DNA from: Flavobacterium fluviatile
Lineage (GTDB): Bacteria > Bacteroidota > Bacteroidia > Flavobacteriales > Flavobacteriaceae
Length of the DNA stretch: 64,000 bases
Reading direction: 5' to 3'
Assembly (NCBI RefSeq): GCF_010645065.1
Contig: NZ_JAADZW010000002.1
Span: 484,680-548,679, forward strand
Shown here: positions 8,747 to 17,723 of the stretch, piece after piece
Numbering within the stretch: the first letter of the stretch is position 1
Layout: every line of letters begins with the position of its first letter
Translations under genes and position numbers: made by a program
Notes under the pieces: model-generated
Database searches by the model: none
Told to the model about the DNA's origin: nothing
What the model saw: only the letters and a program-made list of their open reading frames with translations

Positions 8747-8809
8747 TAAAAAATAATTAAATTCAATTCAATAACCAAATCTATTTAAAACCTAAAAAAG
8801 AGTATTATT

Positions 8810-9457
8810 ATGGCATTATTAAGTAAAAAAGCAATGAATTTCGCTTATGGTATGGGAGCGGCAGTGGTAATTATTGGAGCATTATTCAAAATTACTCACT
8901 TTGAGATTGGACCTTTAACAGGTACATTAATGCTTTCAATCGGACTAGTTACTGAGGCGTTGATTTTTGCATTATCGGCTTTCGAACCTGTAGAGGATGA
9001 ATTAGACTGGACACTGGTGTATCCTGAACTGGCGAATGGTCAGGCAAGAAAGAAAGTTGAGAAAGTTGAAACTCCAACTGATGCTCAGGGATTGTTGTCT
9101 CAAAAATTAGATGCAATGCTTAAAGAAGCAAAAATTGATGGAGAATTAATGTCAAGCTTAGGAAACAGTATTAAAAATTTTGAGGGAGCTGCTAAAGCAA
9201 TTTCTCCAACAGTAGATTCTATTGCGGGACAAAAGAAATATGCTGAAGAATTATCTATGGCTGCTGCACAAATGGAATCATTAAACAGTTTATATAAAGT
9301 ACAATTAGAAAGTGCTTCAAGAAACGCACAGGCAAACACTGAAATCGCCGAAAACGCATCTAAATTAAAAGAGCAAATGCAATCTATGACTGCTAATATT
9401 GCTTCTTTAAACAATGTTTATGGTGGTATGCTTTCTGCAATGAGTAACAAAGGATAA
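8810..9457 (+). CDS. gldL: Type IX secretion motor protein GldL
   Basis: Cytoplasmic-membrane stator of the proton-driven GldLM motor that powers type IX secretion and gliding. Two transmembrane helices lie at about residues 11-27 and 37-56, followed by a cytoplasmic, mostly helical tail. Charged membrane residues known to matter in F. johnsoniae GldL are present at the same numbers: Lys27 (ALFKITH) and Glu49 (GLVTEALIF). At 215 residues the length is normal. It lies 63 bp after gldK and 50 bp before gldM. Confidence 0.97.
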   Translation: MALLSKKAMNFAYGMGAAVVIIGALFKITHFEIGPLTGTLMLSIGLVTEALIFALSAFEPVEDELDWTLVYPELANGQARKKVEKVETPTDAQGLLSQKLDAMLKEAKIDGELMSSLGNSIKNFEGAAKAISPTVDSIAGQKKYAEELSMAAAQMESLNSLYKVQLESASRNAQANTEIAENASKLKEQMQSMTANIASLNNVYGGMLSAMSNKG

Positions 9458-9507
9458 TTAGTTTTTAACTATTATATTAAATTTTTAATAAAAACTAATT
9501 AGAAAAA

Positions 9508-11049
9508 ATGGCAGGAGGAAAATTAACCCCTAGACAGAAGATGATTAACCTGATGTATCTGGTTTTCATCGCAATGTTAGCAATGAACGTATCTAAAGAA
9601 GTAATTTCAGGTTTCGGATTGTTTAACGAGAAATTTGAAGCTTCTAACGAAACATCAATAACAAATAATGCCTCTTTATTAACGGCTTTAGATCAAAAAG
9701 CGGCAGAAGCAAAAGGAGAATTTGCTATTGCAGCTCAAACTGCTCATAAAGTTGAGGCAATTTCTAATGACTTTTACGCTTACATAGGAACTTTAAAAGC
9801 TCAGGCTGTAGAAGGATTTGAAGTAGATAAAGCAACAGGAAAATTACCTTATGAGTCTATGGACAAGGGTGATAACATCGATAACTGGTTTACAGGTGAC
9901 GGTTACACTAAAAAGGGTAATGAAATTATCGCTAAGATTGAAAAATATAAAGCCGATATCAAAGCTGCTTTAGGTACTGACAAAAAGTATGCTGGTATTA
10001 TTGCTGAGGTAGAGAAAAAATTTGATCTTTCTGAAGTTAAAAATAAGGACGGTATTAAAGAGAAATATTTAGCTTATCATTTCAAAGGCTTTCCTGCAAT
10101 TGCATCTGCTGCTAAACTTTCTGCATGGCAAAATGATGTTAAAAAAGTTGAAGCTGATGTTTATAATAGTGCATTAGGAAAAGCCGCTGTTGCCGCTGCT
10201 TCTTACAGCAATTATCAGGCAATTGTCGTTTTAGATAAAAATGCATATTTTCAGGGAGAAAAAGTTACTGGTAAAGTGGTTCTAGGTCGTTATGACGAAA
10301 ATACGAAACCAACTTCATTCCAGGGGCCTGGGCAAATTGTTAACGGGCAAGCTGTTATCTCATTAACTGCCGGAGGTGTTGGAGAGCAGGATATTAATGG
10401 TCAGTTTACATTCTTAGAGGATGGAAAAAACATTCCGCTTAAATTTTCAGGAAAGTATGTAGTAGTTCCAAGACCAAACTCTGCTACTATCTCTGCTGAT
10501 AAAATGAATGTAGTTTATAGAGGAGTTGTTAATCCAATCTCAGTTTCATTTGCTGGTGTAGATGCTAACAAAATTGTTGCTAGTGCTCCAGGTTTAAATT
10601 CAGCTGGCAAGCCAGGTAAGTATAACATGAGTCCTGGTTCTGGTACAGAAACGACCATTTCTGTTACAGGTACTTTACCAAACGGAGATAAAGTTACGGA
10701 TAAGAAAACATTCAGAATTAAAGGAATTCCTGGGCCAACAGGTACAATTAGAGGCGAGATGGGGGTAGTTAAAGGACCGAAATCTAACTTAGAGATTGCT
10801 ACGATTGGTGCTAAATTATTAGATTTTGATTTCGAAGTTGGTTTAGATGTTGTTGGATTTAATTTAAAAATTGCCGGACAGCCTACAGTTGTTGTTAGTG
10901 GAAACAGATTAAATGCACAATGTAAATCAGTACTTTCTAAAGCAGGAAGAGGAGATCAGGTTACTATTTCTGAAATTAAAACTAAACTTGTTGGGGCTGG
11001 TAGTTACTTATTACCAAGAACTGCTCCGGTAATTTACGAAATACAATAA
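9508..11049 (+). CDS. gldM: Type IX secretion motor protein GldM
   Basis: The rotor-like partner of GldL. A single N-terminal transmembrane helix (about residues 16-35, NLMYLVFIAMLAMNVSKEV) is preceded by Arg9 in TPRQKM, a conserved charged residue of the motor. It is followed by a 480-residue periplasmic region that spans to the GldKN ring: a helical D1 domain, then beta-rich D2-D4 domains (PGPTGTIRGEMG marks the last). Length 513 matches the family. The start at 9508 keeps the short conserved cytoplasmic lead MAGGKLTPRQKM. Confidence 0.97.
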   Translation: MAGGKLTPRQKMINLMYLVFIAMLAMNVSKEVISGFGLFNEKFEASNETSITNNASLLTALDQKAAEAKGEFAIAAQTAHKVEAISNDFYAYIGTLKAQAVEGFEVDKATGKLPYESMDKGDNIDNWFTGDGYTKKGNEIIAKIEKYKADIKAALGTDKKYAGIIAEVEKKFDLSEVKNKDGIKEKYLAYHFKGFPAIASAAKLSAWQNDVKKVEADVYNSALGKAAVAAASYSNYQAIVVLDKNAYFQGEKVTGKVVLGRYDENTKPTSFQGPGQIVNGQAVISLTAGGVGEQDINGQFTFLEDGKNIPLKFSGKYVVVPRPNSATISADKMNVVYRGVVNPISVSFAGVDANKIVASAPGLNSAGKPGKYNMSPGSGTETTISVTGTLPNGDKVTDKKTFRIKGIPGPTGTIRGEMGVVKGPKSNLEIATIGAKLLDFDFEVGLDVVGFNLKIAGQPTVVVSGNRLNAQCKSVLSKAGRGDQVTISEIKTKLVGAGSYLLPRTAPVIYEIQ

Positions 11050-11091
11050 TAAAAGTAGGTAAAACTACGTTCAATATCTTATAATGATATC

Positions 11092-12084
11092 ATGATGAAA
11101 GTAAGAAATTTTTTAATAGCTGTTATTTCTATCGCTGGAAGTTATACTTCTAATGCGCAATCTAACTTGCTTAATGCGAAGACACCTGATCAGATAGGAC
11201 TTAAAACTCCTGCACAGCTTATTTCAGATAATGATAAGCCTTTGGCTTATGGCTATGTAGATGATAGAGATGTACTAATGGGAAAGACTACTTGGGAAAT
11301 TATTGATTTAAATGAAAAAATCAATTTTCCATTATATTTTCCAGTAGACACAGCTAATATTGGTGCTGACAGACGTTCTCTTTATGACGTTTTAACGAAA
11401 GCTATGAAAAATGGCAAAATAACTGAAGTTTATGCTGATAGTTATTTTAATACTAAAAAATCTCTGAAAGACATCGAAGGGTCATTGTCACGTATTGATA
11501 CCACAGATGCTGGTAGAGAACTGATAAACCAATATCCTGATGATTACAAATCACGTGTTGTTAAGAAAAAGGTAGTTACCGGAACTGGTAAAAAGAAAGT
11601 AGTTACTTATGTTGATGAAGTAGTAGGGCCTACGAGAACAGTTCCTGCAGAGTATATTCTAAAACAGGATCTTACTGCAGCTGATGTTTCTCAGTACAAA
11701 ATAAAAGGTTATTGGTATTTCGATAAGCGTCAAAGTGAACTAAAATATCGTTTGCTTGGAATTTGTCCGGTAACTCCCGATGTTTATACGATGAATAGTG
11801 ATGAGAAGGATTATATTGAATTGTTTTGGATTTTTTATCCAAATTCAAGAGAAGTTCTGCATGAAGCAAAAGCTTTCAATGACAACAATTCAGCACTTCC
11901 AATCTCATTTGACCAAATTCTTAATTCTAGAAGATTTAATGCTGTTGTATATAAAGAAGAAAACATGTATGGAGATCGTGAGATCAAAGAATACATGAAA
12001 GACAATGCGCAAAATCAATTGTTAGAGTCTGAAAGAGTAAAAGAAAAGATTCGTAATTTCGAACAAGATATGTGGAATTACTAA
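11092..12084 (+). CDS. gldN: Gliding motility / type IX secretion protein GldN
   Basis: Periplasmic ring partner of GldK. A cleavable signal peptide (MMKVRNFLIAVISIAGS..NAQ) precedes the mature GldN domain. Family landmarks include DDRDVLMGKTTWEIIDLNEKIN, YWYFDKRQSELKYRLLGI and the C-terminal YGDREIKEYMKDNA. It lies 42 bp after gldM and is the last gene of the operon, with a strong terminator 20 bp after the stop. Length 330 is normal. ATG codons at 11092 and 11095 both open the frame and cannot be separated. Confidence 0.96.
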   Translation: MMKVRNFLIAVISIAGSYTSNAQSNLLNAKTPDQIGLKTPAQLISDNDKPLAYGYVDDRDVLMGKTTWEIIDLNEKINFPLYFPVDTANIGADRRSLYDVLTKAMKNGKITEVYADSYFNTKKSLKDIEGSLSRIDTTDAGRELINQYPDDYKSRVVKKKVVTGTGKKKVVTYVDEVVGPTRTVPAEYILKQDLTAADVSQYKIKGYWYFDKRQSELKYRLLGICPVTPDVYTMNSDEKDYIELFWIFYPNSREVLHEAKAFNDNNSALPISFDQILNSRRFNAVVYKEENMYGDREIKEYMKDNAQNQLLESERVKEKIRNFEQDMWNY

Positions 12085-12104
12085 ATTTGAAATTACATTA
12101 TAAT

Positions 12105-12140
12105 AAAAAACTCTTACTACTTTTGTAGTAAGAGTTTTTT
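12105..12140 (+). terminator. Rho-independent terminator of gldKLMN
   Basis: A perfect 16-bp inverted repeat (12105-12120 with 12125-12140; core ACTCTTACTAC) has a TTTT loop. The right arm ends in a T-run. It separates the gld operon from the next gene. Confidence 0.9.
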
Positions 12141-12161
12141 TATTTTACCATTAAACAAAAT

Positions 12162-13235
12162 ATGCTTGACTATTTAATTATCGGATCTGGATTGGCAGGG
12201 ATTTCCTTTTCTGAAATTGCCCTTAAGAACAATAAAACTATTTTGGTGATTGATGATCAATCTCAGAATTCGTCTAATGTTGCCGCAGGATTATATAATC
12301 CCGTAATTTTAAAACGTTTCAGCGAAGTTTGGGACGCCAAACGACAGTTAGTTTTAATGAATGATTTTTATAATCAGGTAGAAGATAAGCTGAATCATAA
12401 ATTTATTTTTAAAATGCCTGTCTTAAGAAAGTTTTTCTCTATTGAAGAACAGAATAACTGGTTTGCTGCATCAGATAAAATAAATCTGGAACCTTTTTTA
12501 TCTACTAAATTAATTTCTAAAAAGTTTAATGGTATTGATTCTCCATACAACTATGGTGAAGTTTTACATACTGGATATGTTAATACCTCCTTACTATTAG
12601 AAAAATACAAAGAATATTTGATTGAAAATAATTTATTGATTGAAGAAACGTTTGACAGTAATTGTATTAAGTTTTTAGATTTAGGAATTCAATATAAAGA
12701 TGTCCGGGCTAAACATATTATTTTTGCGGAAGGTTTTGGGTTACATAAAAATCCATTTTTTAATTATCTTCCACTTGATGGTACAAAAGGAGAATTATTT
12801 ATAATAAAAGCCCCAAATTTAAACCTTGATGTTATTGTAAATACAAGCGTTTTCATTCTCCCATTAGGAGAAAATCTTTTTAAGGTTGGTGCTACTTATA
12901 ATTGGCATGATAAGACACCAGGACCAACAGAAGAAGGAAAAAAAGAGCTCTTAGAACGTATTAAAGAAATTATTACGTGCGATTTTGAAATTTTAAAACA
13001 TTTTGCGGGTATTCGGCCAACAGTTGCTGATAGAAGGCCTCTTGTAGGAACTCATGAAGCACATAAAAATCTTCACATTTTAAATGGATTGGGAACCCGT
13101 GGAGTAATGCTTGGTCCTTCTTTAGCAAAGATATTATTTAATCATATCGAACACGGAGACCCGATTGATCTTGAAGCAGATATTAAACGATTCCATAAAA
13201 GATACTTAAAGTCTCTTATTTCTCACCAACCTTAG
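12162..13235 (+). CDS. FAD-dependent oxidoreductase (DAO/DadA-like)
   Basis: A 357-residue flavoprotein. The Rossmann start LIIGSGLAGISFSEIAL carries the GxGxxG dinucleotide motif. The C-terminal signature of the DAO superfamily is present as FAGIRPTVADRRPLVG, followed by the FAD-closing segment LNGLGTRGVMLGPSLA. The family oxidises amines or amino acids (glycine oxidase/DadA type); the substrate cannot be read from sequence. No membrane anchor. Its 3' end overlaps by 20 bp with the convergent DUF983 gene. Confidence 0.9.
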   Translation: MLDYLIIGSGLAGISFSEIALKNNKTILVIDDQSQNSSNVAAGLYNPVILKRFSEVWDAKRQLVLMNDFYNQVEDKLNHKFIFKMPVLRKFFSIEEQNNWFAASDKINLEPFLSTKLISKKFNGIDSPYNYGEVLHTGYVNTSLLLEKYKEYLIENNLLIEETFDSNCIKFLDLGIQYKDVRAKHIIFAEGFGLHKNPFFNYLPLDGTKGELFIIKAPNLNLDVIVNTSVFILPLGENLFKVGATYNWHDKTPGPTEEGKKELLERIKEIITCDFEILKHFAGIRPTVADRRPLVGTHEAHKNLHILNGLGTRGVMLGPSLAKILFNHIEHGDPIDLEADIKRFHKRYLKSLISHQP

Positions 13236-13599
13236 GATCATAAGAAACAAACATATTGATATATAAATTTCTGGCTAATCTTAAAACAAAAGGGAATAAA
13301 ACGATTAAAGTAATAACAATTGCTAAAAATGATTGCTCGATTGTAGCCCCAAAAAATATAAATGACACTATAAATGCAGCTATTCCAACAGCTACATTCA
13401 GTCCGTAACTTACATACATTGCGCCATAAAAAAATGAGGGTTCTAATTGGTATTTTAATCCACAATGACTGCAATTTTCATTCATTTTGAGAACTTTAGT
13501 CAAATGGAGCAGATTTTTGTCTAAATACATACTTTCATTTTGGCATTTTGGACAACTTCCTGTTAAAATGCTATTTAGTTTGGATCCTTTTTTTAACAT
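13216..13599 (-). CDS. DUF983 membrane protein
   Basis: Small membrane protein of the DUF983 family. The N-terminus holds two CxxC pairs (SCPKCQ and ENCSHCG), a probable zinc ribbon. Two transmembrane helices follow (NVAVGIAAFIVSFIFFGA and LAIVITLIVLFPFVL). I chose the Met at 13599 (MLKKGSKLNSILTG), because family members begin close to the first CxxC. A start at 13659 would add 20 residues and leave only 5 bp to the divergent ABC-F gene. Function of the family is unknown. It is transcribed divergently from the ABC-F gene and overlaps the oxidoreductase tail to tail. Confidence 0.88.
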   Translation of the reverse strand: MLKKGSKLNSILTGSCPKCQNESMYLDKNLLHLTKVLKMNENCSHCGLKYQLEPSFFYGAMYVSYGLNVAVGIAAFIVSFIFFGATIEQSFLAIVITLIVLFPFVLRLARNLYINMFVSYDPKVGEK

Positions 13600-13664
13600 T
13601 TGCAAAAATTTTAAACAAAGGTACATTTTTGAACCTTTACTGATTGCAACTATAGTCACAAATT

Positions 13665-15581
13665 ATGCTTAATATACACAATCTTTCGGTTTCTTTTGGA
13701 GGAACTTATTTATTTGAAGAAGTTACTTTTCGTTTGGGTGCAGGAGACCGCGTAGGTCTTGTTGGGAAAAACGGAGCGGGTAAATCCACGATGTTAAAAA
13801 TGCTTGCAGGAGATTTTAAACCTGATTCGGGAGTTATTTCGCAGGAGAAAGATATCCGAATGGGGTTTTTACGCCAGGATATTGATTTTGAACAGGGAAG
13901 AACAGTTTTGGAGGAAGCTTATGAAGCTTTTACCGAAATTAAGATTGTAGAAAAAAAACTGGAAGAAATCAATCATCAACTTGTTACCAGAACCGATTAT
14001 GAAAGTGAAGAATACAGCCAGATCATAGAAGATCTTTCCGATTATACCCATCGTTTTGAACTTCTTGGAGGTTATAACTATGTAGGAGACACAGAAAAAA
14101 TCCTTTTGGGCTTAGGTTTTAAAAGAGAAGTTTTCAATAACCAGACTGAAACCTTTTCCGGAGGCTGGAGAATGCGTATTGAGCTGGCTAAATTATTATT
14201 GCAATCCAATGATGTTTTGTTGCTGGATGAACCCACGAACCACTTAGATATCGAAAGTATCATTTGGCTCGAGAATTTCCTTCGCAATTACCCCGGAGTT
14301 GTGGTGATTGTATCACACGATAAGATGTTTCTTGATAATGTGACAAATCGTACCATCGAAATTTCATTAGGAAAAGCATACGATTTCAATAAGCCGTATT
14401 CGCAATATTTAGAATTACGTCACGAAATTCGCGAAAAACAATTGGCAACTCAAAAGAATCAACAGAAAAAAATTGAGGAAACCGAAAAATTAATTGAGAA
14501 GTTCCGTGCCAAAGCTTCAAAAGCTTCCATGGCGCAATCGCTGATTAAAAAACTGGATAAAGTAGAACGAATTGAAGTTGATGAAGATGACAACTCAGTA
14601 ATGAATATTTCGTTTCCGGTTTCAAAAGAGCCGGGAAAAGTAGTTATAGAAGCTGAACATGTAACGAAAGCTTACGGAGATAAAACGATTTTGAAAGATA
14701 TTAGTCTTTTGGTTGAAAGGGGAAGCAAAATTGCTTTCGTCGGTCAAAACGGACAAGGAAAATCAACTTTCATCAAAGCACTGGTGAATGAATTTGAATA
14801 TGAAGGAAATATCAAATTAGGTCATAACGTCCAGTTAGGATATTTTGCCCAAAATCAGGCCGAATATTTAGACGGAGAAATCACTTTACTGCAGACTATG
14901 GAAGATGCTGCTACTGATACTAACCGTATGAAAGTCCGCGATATGCTCGGTTCTTTCCTGTTTCGCGGAGATGATGTTGAGAAGAAGGTAAAAGTACTCT
15001 CAGGAGGAGAGCGTAACCGTCTGGCGCTTTGTAAACTGCTTCTTCAGCCAATCAATGTATTGCTGATGGATGAGCCTACCAACCACTTAGACATCAAATC
15101 TAAGAATGTTTTAAAAGCCGCTTTGCAAAAATTTGGAGGAACCCTTTTACTTGTTTCTCACGACAGGGATTTTCTTCAGGGAATGTCGAACATTGTGTAT
15201 GAATTCAAAGACCAGAAAATTAAGGAATACCTGGGTGATATCAACTTTTTCTTAGAACAGCGCAATCTTGAAAATATGCGTGAGGTAGAGAAAAAAGATG
15301 TTGTTAAGGCAACAGCTCCCGTAAAAGAAGCGCCTAAAGCTTCCTACGAAGACCAAAAGAAAGGCAAAGCACTTCAGAACCGTTTAAGTAAAATAGAAAG
15401 TCAGATTCAGCAGCTGGAAAAAGATATCCAGCACGATGACAAAATGCTGGCTTCAAATTATGACAAGCATATAGAAGATGCCTCATTTTTTACTGCTTAC
15501 AACAAAAAGAAACAAGATCTGGATCAATTACTGACTGACTGGGAAACCGTGCAGGAAGAAATTGACAATTTTAATTTATAA
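13665..15581 (+). CDS. ABC-F family ATP-binding protein
   Basis: A soluble protein with two ABC domains and no membrane part, in the ABC-F group that acts on ribosomes. Domain 1: Walker A GLVGKNGAGKST, signature SGGWRMRIELAK and Walker B LLLDEPTNHLD. Domain 2: Walker A GQNGQGKST, signature LSGGERNRLALCK and LLMDEPTNHLD. A charged linker (about residues 240-300) joins the two domains. The C-terminal 100 residues form a coiled coil, as in Uup/YheS-type members. Length 638 is typical of the Bacteroidota housekeeping copy. A role in translation or DNA repair (Uup) is possible; antibiotic resistance is not indicated. Confidence 0.93.
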   Translation: MLNIHNLSVSFGGTYLFEEVTFRLGAGDRVGLVGKNGAGKSTMLKMLAGDFKPDSGVISQEKDIRMGFLRQDIDFEQGRTVLEEAYEAFTEIKIVEKKLEEINHQLVTRTDYESEEYSQIIEDLSDYTHRFELLGGYNYVGDTEKILLGLGFKREVFNNQTETFSGGWRMRIELAKLLLQSNDVLLLDEPTNHLDIESIIWLENFLRNYPGVVVIVSHDKMFLDNVTNRTIEISLGKAYDFNKPYSQYLELRHEIREKQLATQKNQQKKIEETEKLIEKFRAKASKASMAQSLIKKLDKVERIEVDEDDNSVMNISFPVSKEPGKVVIEAEHVTKAYGDKTILKDISLLVERGSKIAFVGQNGQGKSTFIKALVNEFEYEGNIKLGHNVQLGYFAQNQAEYLDGEITLLQTMEDAATDTNRMKVRDMLGSFLFRGDDVEKKVKVLSGGERNRLALCKLLLQPINVLLMDEPTNHLDIKSKNVLKAALQKFGGTLLLVSHDRDFLQGMSNIVYEFKDQKIKEYLGDINFFLEQRNLENMREVEKKDVVKATAPVKEAPKASYEDQKKGKALQNRLSKIESQIQQLEKDIQHDDKMLASNYDKHIEDASFFTAYNKKKQDLDQLLTDWETVQEEIDNFNL

Positions 15582-15590
15582 TGTGATTTT

Positions 15591-15745
15591 CGGGAGCTAA
15601 TCCGGCTTTCCGTTTCAAGTCCTCACTAAAAACCCTGATTTTTCTAAGCCATAAAACGAGCTTCCCCTGGTCGCTGTTTTCCGGCAGGAAAAATCAGGGT
15701 TTTTAGCTCCGGGCTTTCCACTACAATCCGGGCTAAAAGAGCTCC
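15591..15745 (-). repeat. Structured interspersed repeat, copy B
   Basis: A second copy of the element at 2201-2350, in the same orientation. The long stem is a perfect 19-bp inverted repeat (15626-15644 with 15688-15706; one arm reads CTAAAAACCCTGATTTTTC). The conserved blocks outside (AGCCCGGATTG, AAAGCCCGGAG, GAGGACTTGAAACGG, AAAGCCGGA) and at the apex (GCGACCAGGGGAAGCTC) match copy A. GGAGCT and AGCTCC close the ends. It begins 10 bp after the ABC-F stop and lies between convergent genes. Confidence 0.88.
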
Positions 15746-15820
15746 GGTTTTAAGTTTATCGTTTGGGATTTCAGTTTTCAGGTTGCTAACTCGTAATCCG
15801 TAACTTTTTATTGATACTCC

Positions 15821-16783
15821 TTATTTGATAATTCCAATAGACTTCGAATGCGCAATTGCCTCGCTGCTTTCTCTAAAATAGCACGCCGCTACATCAAGCG
15901 ATTCTAAATTTTTCATGATTTTTCTGACTTCCGACTTTTGAGTTTTTCCGGTTTGCCTGATATAAACCGCAATCACGGTAACCGGGAATATTTTGCATAT
16001 TTGCTCATACAAAAAGGGATCATGCTGTGAGTCATCTCCCAATAAAACATATTTAAGATTCGGATAGAACTCCAAAACATGCTTAATTTTGTCGAATTTA
16101 TGATTGTGATTGCCTCTTCCGCTCAGAAAAAAATCAGTTATACCTCTTTTGATATCCTTCAGTAAAATAACTGCTCTTGGGAGTTGATGTATTTTGGTAA
16201 ATTTTACAATAAAACGATACAGATTCCATTCGCTGCTGGAAATATAAAAAAAGGCATTTTGTTCTTGTTTGTTATTTCTTCCTGCTGAACTTAAGGCCTG
16301 GTAATGCGGAACGACACCTTTAAAAACTTTTCTGTCGTTTACGTTTTTAAATAAAAGAATGTATATTTTCCTAAATATATTTCGTGTGTGCGAAATTAAA
16401 AAAGTATCATCAATATCAGATATGATTCCAAGATTTCCTTCATGAGGTCTGATAAAACTGCCTTTGCAGGAGATAATTTCTGTTTTGTATCTGATGCTGA
16501 CTTCATATTCCATCCATCCAAAATGAAACTCCTTTTCAAGCGGGATACAAAATTTGAAATAACCATCATCCAAAGTTTTGGTATGTATTTCTTTTTCACC
16601 AAATTTCAGGTAAATATCAAAATTTTGAATCGTCTTTATCCTAAACTGATTAATAATCGAACGGGCATTTTTTAAGTTTTTCTTCTGAAAATCATACTCA
16701 TACGTTCTTTTAAATACATGCCCCATTACAATTAATTCCTGTTTATTGGCATAACCGCGATATAATTGTAAAATTGGTTTCAT
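15821..16783 (-). CDS. App1-type phosphatase domain protein (DUF2183)
   Basis: A 320-residue protein with the App1 phosphatidate-phosphatase catalytic domain in its second half. The HAD-like nucleophile motif DxDxT appears as ISDIDDTFLISHT (about residue 145), followed by FYISSSEWNLYRF and the late acidic motif LLGDDSQHDP. Yeast App1 dephosphorylates phosphatidic acid; bacterial members are untested as far as I know. The N-terminal half is a beta-rich domain usual for bacterial homologues. It is divergent from a lipid kinase gene starting 62 bp away. A phosphatase and a kinase of lipid substrates sharing a promoter region suggests linked lipid metabolism (inference). Confidence 0.88.
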   Translation of the reverse strand: MKPILQLYRGYANKQELIVMGHVFKRTYEYDFQKKNLKNARSIINQFRIKTIQNFDIYLKFGEKEIHTKTLDDGYFKFCIPLEKEFHFGWMEYEVSIRYKTEIISCKGSFIRPHEGNLGIISDIDDTFLISHTRNIFRKIYILLFKNVNDRKVFKGVVPHYQALSSAGRNNKQEQNAFFYISSSEWNLYRFIVKFTKIHQLPRAVILLKDIKRGITDFFLSGRGNHNHKFDKIKHVLEFYPNLKYVLLGDDSQHDPFLYEQICKIFPVTVIAVYIRQTGKTQKSEVRKIMKNLESLDVAACYFRESSEAIAHSKSIGIIK

Positions 16784-16845
16784 TAATTGTGTATATTTAT
16801 GTAACTGTAATTTAATTAATTTAATTGGTTTTTAAATAGAAAATT

Positions 16846-17715
16846 TTGAAAAAGAACATCATATTCATCGTAAATCCTATTTCAGGAGATCTTGATAAAT
16901 CTGATCTGCTTGGGGCAGTCAGGGAGTTTGCATCCACAAATAATTTTGATTTAGAGGTATATGAAACTACCGGAAAAAATGATGAAAAACATATCCATGA
17001 CTTATACAAAAAATATAGTCCGGAAAGAATTGTAGTAGCCGGAGGTGACGGAACCATAAAAATGGTTGCTGAAGCAATGGAACAGGATGATGTAATTATT
17101 GGAATTTTGCCAGCCGGTTCAGCAAACGGACTTTCTGTTGATTTAAACCTGCCATCAACAATTGAGGAAAATCTTAAAATTGCTTTTCTGAATCATTATA
17201 TCGAAATGGATATGATTTGCATTAACGGAAAAAAAAGTATTCATTTAAGCGATTTAGGTTTAAATGCTGACCTTGTTAAAAATTACGAAGAAAGTGACAT
17301 ACGCGGTTTTTGGGGTTATGCTTTGCAGGCATTTACAACTCTTACAGAGGCGAACGAACCGTTTGTTGCCACAATTACGGCAAACAAAAAAAAGGTTCAA
17401 CACGTTGCAAGAATGATCGTAATTGCCAATTCTCAAAAATATGGAACTGGGGTAACAATCAATCCCAATGGCGCAATGAACGATGGTAAATTTGAATTAG
17501 TGATCCTGAAAAATCTTGATTTATTCCTTATTGGAAAAATAATTACCGGTAACATGCCGATTGATTCTGAAGATGTGGTTATTATTTCTACCGATCAGGC
17601 CACTATTGAAACGGATTATCCTGTGAGTTTTCAGATCGATGGTGAATATTGCGGCGCGCAGAAGTCATTGGAAATTCATATCCTGCACAAACAAATGAAA
17701 ATTGCGATTCCTTAA
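16846..17715 (+). CDS. Diacylglycerol/lipid kinase family protein (YegS/BmrU type)
   Basis: A 289-residue kinase of the DAGK catalytic family. The start IIFIVNPISGD and the nucleotide-binding loop VVAGGDGTIKMVAEAM are diagnostic, and ILPAGSANGLSVDL is the third conserved block. It phosphorylates a lipid (diacylglycerol, sphingoid or a polyprenol-type substrate); which one cannot be told. The start is TTG at 16846, since the conserved beta-strand KKNIIFIVNP begins at once and no ATG lies suitably upstream. Divergent from the App1-type gene; its end is 8 bp from the convergent next gene. Confidence 0.92.
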   Translation: MKKNIIFIVNPISGDLDKSDLLGAVREFASTNNFDLEVYETTGKNDEKHIHDLYKKYSPERIVVAGGDGTIKMVAEAMEQDDVIIGILPAGSANGLSVDLNLPSTIEENLKIAFLNHYIEMDMICINGKKSIHLSDLGLNADLVKNYEESDIRGFWGYALQAFTTLTEANEPFVATITANKKKVQHVARMIVIANSQKYGTGVTINPNGAMNDGKFELVILKNLDLFLIGKIITGNMPIDSEDVVIISTDQATIETDYPVSFQIDGEYCGAQKSLEIHILHKQMKIAIP

Positions 17716-17723
17716 AAAAGTAA

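Noticed and set aside
9100..9414. A 104-residue frame antisense to gldL
   Set aside because: Shadow of a conserved motor protein gene.
13600..13659. Longer start for the DUF983 gene
   Set aside because: The extra 20 residues are not like the family and would run to within 5 bp of the divergent ABC-F start.
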